This document shows positions 5,640 to 10,826 of a stretch of DNA of 10,826 nucleotides, piece by piece. The stretch is from Bacteroidota bacterium (lineage in GTDB: Bacteria; Bacteroidota; Bacteroidia; Chitinophagales; Chitinophagaceae): assembly GCA_023396345.1 (NCBI GenBank), contig JAEWWO010000094.1, forward strand, positions 1 through 10,826, given 5' to 3'. The notes beneath the pieces are model-generated. The model saw only the letters and a list, made by a program, of their open reading frames with translations. It searched no databases and was not told the DNA's origin. A program made the translations under genes and the position numbers. Positions within the stretch are counted from its first letter, which is position 1. The number at the start of each line of letters is the position of its first letter.

Positions 5640-8018
5640 TTACTCCAGAATTCTCAATTTAGCATAGTTGAGCATAATTTTTTTCTCTCCGTTTTTTTCA
5701 AACAAAACAGTAGCTATACGGTTATGCGCTGCGCCTTCCATTTTTTGCACAGTACCAAAACCAAACTTGGCATGTTCTACTTTTTGTCCTTCCTGCAATA
5801 CAGAAGTATCGCTCGGAACAAAATCAGAAGAAGGCTTGTGCTCTACAACAGAACTGGGTTTTGGGGCTTGTGATGGCAATATATTTTTCTTAGGAGGCGG
5901 ACCATATCTTTTTTCAGCCTGGGCAGTATTATTAAATCCTCCGAAACCTCCGTTATTCATTCTGTCAAAAGCAGATCCTCCGAATCCTGCAGAACTACCG
6001 GCAGCATTAGTTTTATCAACAAATTGTTGCGGCATTTCGTTGATAAACCGGCTTGGTTCATTACTTATTATACTTCCGAATTTATAACGTGTATTGGCAT
6101 AAGACAACCAGAGCTTTTGTTTGGCGCGGGTAACAGCCACATAGAATAATCTGCGTTCTTCTTCCAGTTCTTCGCGGGAGTTGATGCTTAAGCCACTCGG
6201 AAAAATGGTTTCTTCCACACCGCCTACGAAAACTACAGGAAACTCCAGTCCTTTTGCAGCATGTATGGTCATCAGTTTTACAACATCCTTATCTCCGTTC
6301 TTATCTTTTTCGTCAGCATCTGTCAGTAATGTAATTTGCTGCAGATAAGTTCCTAATGTAGTTGCAGCAAAGGTTTCAGCTTCACTTACCGTTTCGAGCA
6401 TAGTGCCGTCTTCATCTATCTGGGTAAGATTTTCCTGATTGTCTACCCACTCTTTTATAGAGTTAAGCAGTTCCTGAATATTTTCATACCGCTGTAAACC
6501 TTCCTGTGTTTTATCTGAAAAAAGTTCTTTTACAAGATTGGTATGTTTACCCACCTGCACTGCCACGTCATAAGCAGATTTTGTAGTAAGCATACTTTGA
6601 AAAAACTTAATCATTACTACAAAATTATTAATTGCATTCAGCGTACCTGCACGGAAACCATACTGTTCTGCCTGTTGCAACACCTGCCAGATGGTAATAT
6701 TATTTTCTGAAGCAACGGTTTGTAGTTTTTCCATGGTGGTTTTACCAATACCACGAACAGGATAGTTGATAATTCTATCCAGAGCAACTTCATCTGCGGG
6801 ATTAACAACCACACGCAGGTAAGCTATAAAGTCTTTTATTTCTTTTCTCTGATAAAAGCTCAGACCACCATAAATTCTGTAAGGAATGCCCGAACGACGC
6901 AGGTTTTCTTCGAAAGAACGGCTCTGTGCGTTGGTTCGGTAAAGAATGGCAAAATCTTTATTATAAAAATGGTTGCGCAATTTTTGTTCCTGTATGGTGT
7001 TGGCAACAAATTTGCCCTCATCATTATCAGTCATGGTGCGCACGAGTTTTATTTTTTCCCCGTCTGTATTTTCCGTCCACAGCTCTTTAGGAATCTGTCC
7101 TTTATTATTCTGGATTACAGCATTGGCAACATTCAAGATATTTTTTGTACTGCGATAGTTTTGTTCCAGTTTAATAACAGCAACATCATCATAATCTTTT
7201 TTAAACTGTAAAATATTTTCAATAGTTGCACCGCGAAAACTATAAATACTTTGTGCATCATCGCCCACAACACAAATATTTTCATGACGGGCTGCCAACA
7301 ATTTGGCAATCTGATACTGAACCGGGTTGGTATCCTGATACTCATCTATCAGAATATATTTAAATTTATTCTGATATTTATTAAGCATTTCAGGAAAGGT
7401 GTTCAGCAGTTCATACATCTTCAGCAACAAATCGTCAAAGTCCATTGCGCCGTTTTTAAAACATCTCTCGCAATAGGCTTTATAAATTTTTGCCAGAGCT
7501 GGTTTGTTGGCGCGCATATCTTCCTGCTGTATATAATAGTCCTGTGCATATTCAAGCGGACCAACTAATGCATTTTTAGCCTGAGAAATTCTATTGTGTA
7601 CCGTGTTGGGTTTATAATGTTTTTCGTCGAGCTCCATTTCTTTCAAAATGGTTTTGATAACACTGCGCGAATCATCTGTATCGTATATGGTAAAGCTGTT
7701 AGGATATCCCAATCGATGCGCATCGGCACGTAATATACGCGCAAATACACTATGAAAAGTGCCTATGTATAAATTTCTCGCCTCCTGATTGCCCAGCATA
7801 TTTTCTATGCGCTCTTTCATTTCTGCTGCGGCTTTGTTGGTAAAAGTAAGCGCCAGAATATTAAAAGAATCCACACCTTCGGCAAGTAAATGTGCAATAC
7901 GTGTGGTTAATACTTTGGTTTTACCGCTTCCCGCTCCGGCAACAATCATAAGTGGTCCGGAAATATGTGTAGCAGCAGCGTATTGATTTTCGTTCAGTCC
8001 TTTCAGGTAATCTCGCAT
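5640..8018 (-). CDS. uvrD: ATP-dependent DNA helicase UvrD/PcrA (superfamily 1A)
   Basis: UvrD/PcrA is a 3'-5' helicase that removes the incised oligonucleotide in excision repair, dismantles RecA filaments and resolves replication-transcription conflicts. The 792 residues carry all SF1A motifs: Q motif LNENQYAAA (8-16), Walker A GAGSGKT (28-34), Ia ALTFTNKAAAEM (56-67), Walker B LIDEYQDTNPVQ (223-234), III VGDDAQSIYSFRGA (251-264), IV EQNYRS (285-290), V TIHAAKGLEFPVVFVGG (584-600), and VI EERRLFYVAVTRAK (620-633). A Gly/Asn-rich flexible linker (about 674-700) follows. The C-terminus (about 740-792, GQKVEHAKFGFGTVQKMEG...YAKLRILE) is the Tudor-like domain that in PcrA/UvrD binds RNA polymerase. 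The ATG at 8018 gives the normal N-terminus just before the Q motif. A GC-rich hairpin element separates it from alkB upstream, so it probably has its own promoter. PcrA and UvrD names are both defensible. Confidence 0.97.
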   Translation of the reverse strand: MRDYLKGLNENQYAAATHISGPLMIVAGAGSGKTKVLTTRIAHLLAEGVDSFNILALTFTNKAAAEMKERIENMLGNQEARNLYIGTFHSVFARILRADAHRLGYPNSFTIYDTDDSRSVIKTILKEMELDEKHYKPNTVHNRISQAKNALVGPLEYAQDYYIQQEDMRANKPALAKIYKAYCERCFKNGAMDFDDLLLKMYELLNTFPEMLNKYQNKFKYILIDEYQDTNPVQYQIAKLLAARHENICVVGDDAQSIYSFRGATIENILQFKKDYDDVAVIKLEQNYRSTKNILNVANAVIQNNKGQIPKELWTENTDGEKIKLVRTMTDNDEGKFVANTIQEQKLRNHFYNKDFAILYRTNAQSRSFEENLRRSGIPYRIYGGLSFYQRKEIKDFIAYLRVVVNPADEVALDRIINYPVRGIGKTTMEKLQTVASENNITIWQVLQQAEQYGFRAGTLNAINNFVVMIKFFQSMLTTKSAYDVAVQVGKHTNLVKELFSDKTQEGLQRYENIQELLNSIKEWVDNQENLTQIDEDGTMLETVSEAETFAATTLGTYLQQITLLTDADEKDKNGDKDVVKLMTIHAAKGLEFPVVFVGGVEETIFPSGLSINSREELEEERRLFYVAVTRAKQKLWLSYANTRYKFGSIISNEPSRFINEMPQQFVDKTNAAGSSAGFGGSAFDRMNNGGFGGFNNTAQAEKRYGPPPKKNILPSQAPKPSSVVEHKPSSDFVPSDTSVLQEGQKVEHAKFGFGTVQKMEGAAHNRIATVLFEKNGEKKIMLNYAKLRILE

Positions 8019-8091
8019 AGGGGTGCAAGTTACAAAATTTAGTAGTAGAGATAAACTATGATTTGTGTAAGTGATGTAAAATTTTGTTTAT

Positions 8092-8166
8092 GCCGGCGGT
8101 CGGGCTGTGCGCTTTATCTTTGCTGCACTTCGTTACGCAAAGGATGCCGCTTCCATCCCTGCCGGA
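8092..8166. repeat. GC-rich palindromic intergenic element between alkB and uvrD
   Basis: About 75 bp of unusually GC-rich sequence stand out from the AT-rich surroundings. The outer ends CCGGC (8093-8097) and GCCGG (8161-8165) can pair. An inner hairpin pairs CTTTGC (8118-8123) with GCAAAG (8137-8142) across 13 bases containing ACTTCGTTAC. It holds no ORF. Its composition and nested inverted repeats resemble dispersed intergenic repeats I recall from Chitinophagales genomes, but copy number cannot be judged in one window. It sits after the alkB stop and before uvrD, so transcribed as RNA it could end or stabilise the ada-alkB message. Confidence 0.55.
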
Positions 8167-8180
8167 AAGCGTCTTAAAAA

Positions 8181-8789
8181 TTATATTATTGTCCTGAACG
8201 TAAGATTAATGCGGGGTAAAAGAATTTTTTTAGAGGTAGGTAAACTATGCAACCAGTTTTTCTGCGTTTGATCTTTCATTATCAGCAAGCTTCCGTGCGA
8301 AAGATAAAGTTCCACTTTTTCTCGAGTATCTTTATGTTTAAAAAGAAACTTTCTTTGGGCACCAAAACTAAGCGATGCTATTGCTCCGTTTTCTTTCAAC
8401 TCTTTTTCATCATCGCTGTGCCACGACATACCCTCGTTTCCGTTGTGATATAAATTTAATAAACAGGAATTAAAATTTTCTTTAGACACCTCTTCTGTTA
8501 TTTGTTTTAATTTCATAAGTGTATCTGTCCATGCCAGAGCTTTACGGGTAACTTTTGAATAGGTATAATTAAAAGGCTCATCGCCAAACCAGGCGGTCTT
8601 TCTTTTTGTGATTATTTTTTTACCAAACATCATCACCACATCATTTTGCCATGGAATAGTATTTATAAGATTATCAAAATATTTATCAGCATCGTATTCG
8701 GTCATTATTGCACCATAATAAATAGCAGTTCCATTCTTAGGAAGAATGTTTTGATTGTTATAAAAAGAGTCTTTAAAAAAGGTTTTCAT
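8181..8789 (-). CDS. alkB: AlkB-family alpha-ketoglutarate-dependent DNA repair dioxygenase
   Basis: AlkB uses Fe(II), 2-oxoglutarate and O2 to oxidise methyl groups from 1-methyladenine and 3-methylcytosine, restoring the base and releasing formaldehyde. The 202-residue product has the iron triad His124 and Asp126 in GMSWHSDDE and His181 in NWLHSLP. The 2-oxoglutarate and substrate-side arginines are Arg193 and Arg199 in PRINLTFR, spaced as in E. coli AlkB (204/210). The upstream part contains IPWQND and RKTAWFGDEPFNYTYS, where ALKBH2/3-like bacterial members have the substrate-binding lid (PR..AWYGD). SLSFGAQRKFLFKHK is the central strand region. The ATG at 8789 lies six bases after the stop of the ada-like gene, so the two are almost surely co-transcribed, as in E. 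coli ada-alkB. Family assignment is sure; choice between DNA and RNA substrates is inferred. Confidence 0.95.
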   Translation of the reverse strand: MKTFFKDSFYNNQNILPKNGTAIYYGAIMTEYDADKYFDNLINTIPWQNDVVMMFGKKIITKRKTAWFGDEPFNYTYSKVTRKALAWTDTLMKLKQITEEVSKENFNSCLLNLYHNGNEGMSWHSDDEKELKENGAIASLSFGAQRKFLFKHKDTREKVELYLSHGSLLIMKDQTQKNWLHSLPTSKKILLPRINLTFRTII

Positions 8790-8795
8790 GTAAAA

Positions 8796-9641
8796 CTATT
8801 CATTTGTCAATGCTTGTTCCCAGCCAATAATTGCAGCTTTGCGTGTGGTTCCCCACATGTAACCGCCCAGATTACCGGATGTTTGTATTACTCTGTGGCA
8901 GGGAATTAAATATGCCACAGGATTATTTCCTATTGCAGTTCCTACGGCTCTTGAGGCATTGGGATTCTCTATTGTTTTTGCCAGATCGCCGTAAGTTGTG
9001 AGTTTGCCCAATGGTATTTTTAATAAGCTTTCCCAAACCTTCAATTGAAAGCTTGTGCCTTTTAAATGTAGTTTTATATGTTGTAGCGGATTACTGTTAT
9101 CTGAATTAAAAATTTCTAAAGCCTGTTGTTGATTCATATCTTTTTCCTGATGAAATGTTGCATTAGGAAACTCATTGAAGAGATTTTGTTTTGCAATCAG
9201 TTCGTCTTCTTCAAAAGCCATAAAACAAATTCCCTTTGGTGTAGAAGCGATAATAACCTTACCGAAAGGCGTATCTGCAAAACTATAATTTATCAAAATA
9301 TTTTTTCCTCCGTTTTTATATTCAGCGGGAGTCATTCCTTCAATATTTATAAATAAATCATGCAGACGACTTGTGCCGGAAAATCCCGTAGAACTGGCGG
9401 TATTAAACAATGTAGCCTGTTCTTGCTTAAGCAAACTTTTAGCATAATTAAGAGAAATGTATTGCAGAAATTTTTTAGGACTTGTTCCTGCCCATTCGCT
9501 AAAGAGCTTCTGAAAATGCTCTGAACTAAGATGTATGTGCGCAGCAATTTCATCTAAAGACGGTTGATTTTTAAAATTGTTTTTTATAAAATCAATAGCC
9601 TCTGCAATTCTGTGATAATTTATGCTCTGTTGTTTATTCAT
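8796..9641 (-). CDS. ada: AraC-type HTH / O6-methylguanine-DNA methyltransferase fusion (Ada-like)
   Basis: This suicide repair protein moves the methyl group of O6-methylguanine to a cysteine, and probably also regulates transcription. Residues ~9-108 are a two-helix-turn-helix AraC domain (AEAIDFIKNNF, PSLDEIAAHIHLSSEHFQKLFSEWAGTSPKKFLQYISL, ending GMTPAEYKNGG). Residues ~115-281 are the methyltransferase: Tyr217 in TTYGDLA, Arg231 in SRAVGTAIGNNP (arginine finger), Asn240, and acceptor Cys248 in IPCHRVI, all at the spacing of human AGT. GNLGGYMWG forms the active-site loop. It lacks the N-terminal Ada zinc domain, whose cysteine takes methyl from phosphotriesters and switches E. coli Ada on. 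How this shorter form senses damage, or whether it is constitutive, is open. It is first in a two-gene operon with alkB. On the minus strand GACATTTG near 9655-9662 is a one-mismatch -7 box candidate. Confidence 0.93.
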   Translation of the reverse strand: MNKQQSINYHRIAEAIDFIKNNFKNQPSLDEIAAHIHLSSEHFQKLFSEWAGTSPKKFLQYISLNYAKSLLKQEQATLFNTASSTGFSGTSRLHDLFINIEGMTPAEYKNGGKNILINYSFADTPFGKVIIASTPKGICFMAFEEDELIAKQNLFNEFPNATFHQEKDMNQQQALEIFNSDNSNPLQHIKLHLKGTSFQLKVWESLLKIPLGKLTTYGDLAKTIENPNASRAVGTAIGNNPVAYLIPCHRVIQTSGNLGGYMWGTTRKAAIIGWEQALTNE

Positions 9642-9764
9642 AAAAAAAGATAATGCAAATGTCGTAACTAAACGGAGTATATAAAATCTGAATTCTGCTA
9701 ATTTTATTAAAAAATGAAAATGCTCAATAATAGCTTGTGAAATATGTTATATCACTAAACTGTT

Positions 9765-9772
9765 TATTTTTG
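9765..9772 (+). promoter_or_regulatory. Putative -7 box of the membrane-protein gene; decides its start
   Basis: TATTTTTG followed by C is a full match to TAnnTTTGC. If it works, transcription starts near 9779, so translation cannot begin at the upstream in-frame GTG (9737) or at TTG (9770). The next start-like codon in frame is CTG at 9788, 15 bases after the box, similar to the 16-base spacing at mnmG. No -33 TTG is found at normal spacing. Confidence 0.45.
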
Positions 9773-9787
9773 CAGAAATATTGGGGA

Positions 9788-10780
9788 CTGAAAAAGAAAT
9801 ACAAAATATTACTTAACTATATTATTGGTCCGGTATTGTTTGTAGTGTTGTCGTTTTCTATTTACAGAAAAATAAAAGCACAGGACAACCTTCCGCAAAC
9901 ATGGGAAACAATAAAACAATCCGTAACAGAACAGTGGCCTTTACTGCTGCTGATGATATTGTTAATGATTGTAAACTGGACCTTTGAAGCAAAAAAGTGG
10001 CAGGAGCTTATTCGTCCTGTTCAGAAGGTGAGTTTATTCACCGGATTCAAAGCGGTGTTATCAGGATTATCGTTTGGATTGTTTATTCCTAATGGTATGG
10101 GCGAGTATCTCGGAAGAATGATTTATCTGAATGAAGGAAACCGACTAAAATCTGTAGCCGTAAGTTTTATGGGAAGCTTGTCTCAGGTATTGATAACGCT
10201 CATTTCCGGAATGATAGGTTTGTTTTATCTTATTTACGGAGAACATGTAAACATTGCAGGAGCTGCGGGATTATCTTCCATATGGTTTAAAGCGTTGCTG
10301 TACGCTCTTTTTTTATTTATTCTTTTCTTTTTGTTTTTGTACTTTAAAATAGGTTGGGTTTCTAAGATTACACAAAATATTCCTTTTTTTCATAAGCATC
10401 GTTTTCTTATAGAAGCGCTTACAGAGTTTGATACAAAAACATTGTTTAAGGTGTTGTTTATTTCTTTGCTGCGTTTTATTGTTTTTGTTTTACAATATCT
10501 GTTAATGTTTTATCTCTTTAAAGTAGAAATGTCTTTAGCGGCGGCTATTTCTGCCATATGTGTTATGTTTTTATTAATCGCGATTGTGCCAACCATTCCC
10601 ATTGCGGAGCTTGGTGTGAGAGGAGAAATAAGTCTGATTGTTTTTCAGTTGCTCAGCAGCAATACCTTAGGAATACTTTGTACAGCGGTGCTTATCTGGC
10701 TCATAAATTTGATTGTTCCAGCAATAGCCGGCAGTTTGTTTATGCTAAGTGTTAAAGTCTTTAAAAAGAGCGAAGGTTAA
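9788..10780 (+). CDS. Multi-pass membrane protein, lysylphosphatidylglycerol synthase TM family (UPF0104/YbhN-like)
   Basis: The protein, 330 residues from the proposed CTG start, has about eight hydrophobic segments. They include one near the N-terminus (IIGPVLFVVLSFSIY), WPLLLLMILLMIVNW, a segment with SGLSFGLFIPNGMGEYLGR, SFMGSLSQVLITLISGMIG, ALLYALFLFILFFLFLYF, LLRFIVFVLQYLLMFYLF, AISAICVMFLLIAIVPTIPIAELGVRGE, and a last one at AVLIWLINLIVPAIAGSLF. PNGMGEYLGR and PIAELGVRGE are the hallmark conserved loops of the UPF0104/LPG_synthase_TM fold (related to the flippase half of MprF). No catalytic MprF or glycosyltransferase domain is attached, so a role in lipid or polyprenol-lipid transport is inferred only. 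Start: an in-frame GTG at 9737 gives 17 more residues without membrane-protein character and precedes the -7 box; LKKKYKILLNYIIGP from CTG resembles normal family N-termini. Divergent from ada. Confidence 0.85.
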   Translation: MKKKYKILLNYIIGPVLFVVLSFSIYRKIKAQDNLPQTWETIKQSVTEQWPLLLLMILLMIVNWTFEAKKWQELIRPVQKVSLFTGFKAVLSGLSFGLFIPNGMGEYLGRMIYLNEGNRLKSVAVSFMGSLSQVLITLISGMIGLFYLIYGEHVNIAGAAGLSSIWFKALLYALFLFILFFLFLYFKIGWVSKITQNIPFFHKHRFLIEALTEFDTKTLFKVLFISLLRFIVFVLQYLLMFYLFKVEMSLAAAISAICVMFLLIAIVPTIPIAELGVRGEISLIVFQLLSSNTLGILCTAVLIWLINLIVPAIAGSLFMLSVKVFKKSEG

Positions 10781-10826
10781 ACTTAGAATGTGTAAATTGC
10801 TCTAAGAAAAGTAAACTATAAATGAA

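Noticed and set aside
5634..6087. Two plus-strand open frames at the right side of the lipoprotein gene
   Set aside because: Both are antisense to the conserved C-terminal part of uvrD, including its Tudor-like domain; no motif of their own.
6969..7568. Several plus- and minus-strand open frames of 61-105 codons
   Set aside because: They are alternative frames within uvrD motifs II-IV, explained by the AT-rich code of the real gene.
8646..9553. Plus- and minus-strand open frames over the ada-like and alkB genes
   Set aside because: They overlap the AraC/methyltransferase and AlkB coding sequence, whose catalytic residues are all present in the annotated frames.
9642..9736. Search for an E. 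coli-type ada box upstream of the ada-like gene
   Set aside because: No AAAGCGCA-like sequence is seen; given the missing sensing domain a different operator would be expected.
10782..10806. Inverted repeat CTTAGA/TCTAAG after the membrane-protein gene, a possible terminator
   Set aside because: The stem is six mostly A-T pairs with a 13-base loop and is followed by an A-rich, not T-rich, tract.
10822..10826. ATGAA at the right edge, a possible start of another plus-strand gene
   Set aside because: Only five bases are visible; the preceding A-rich leader is suggestive but no coding content can be judged.
1..10826. CRISPR arrays, tRNAs, rRNAs, transposases, integrases, phage or toxin-antitoxin genes
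   Set aside because: None is visible on either strand; all long open frames are accounted for by chromosomal housekeeping or repair genes.

Overview
The window looks like origin-proximal chromosomal DNA from a Bacteroidota bacterium, probably of the Chitinophagia type. The signs are low GC, A-rich leaders without Shine-Dalgarno motifs, -7 boxes of the TAnnTTTG type, a secreted CarboxypepD_reg-like protein, and family variants typical of that phylum (short NadA, UvrD/PcrA with a Tudor-like tail, a YbhN-like membrane protein). The phylum is an inference from these features; no rRNA or similar marker is present. No tRNA, rRNA, insertion sequence, integrase or CRISPR array is visible.

Layout. 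On the left edge is the N-terminal 326 codons of recN (minus strand, cut by the window). It is divergent from mnmG (plus strand). The roughly 160 bp between them hold two 16-bp palindromes that match the chromosomal parS site bound by ParB. After mnmG comes a 272-residue exported protein of unknown function that appears to start with TTG. It converges, 9 bp apart, on nadA (minus). Right of nadA is a 408-bp AT-rich gene-free stretch with a perfect DnaA-box match, several near matches and repeated modules: a candidate replication origin or DnaA-binding region. Next on the minus strand are a 55-residue lipoprotein, uvrD/pcrA, a GC-rich hairpin element, and the tightly spaced pair ada-like/alkB. 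The right end is a plus-strand multi-pass membrane protein of the lysylphosphatidylglycerol synthase TM (UPF0104/YbhN) family, whose likely start is an unusual CTG.

How the genes fit together. Four of the genes repair DNA: RecN (double-strand breaks), UvrD/PcrA (excision repair and transcription-coupled helicase), and Ada-like plus AlkB (direct reversal of alkylation, in one probable operon as in E. coli ada-alkB). MnmG (tRNA wobble modification) and NadA (NAD synthesis) are housekeeping. I do not see a wholly new multi-gene system. The most interesting content is non-coding: the twin parS sites, the DnaA-box/iteron-like gap about 4 kb away, and the GC-rich hairpin repeat between alkB and uvrD.
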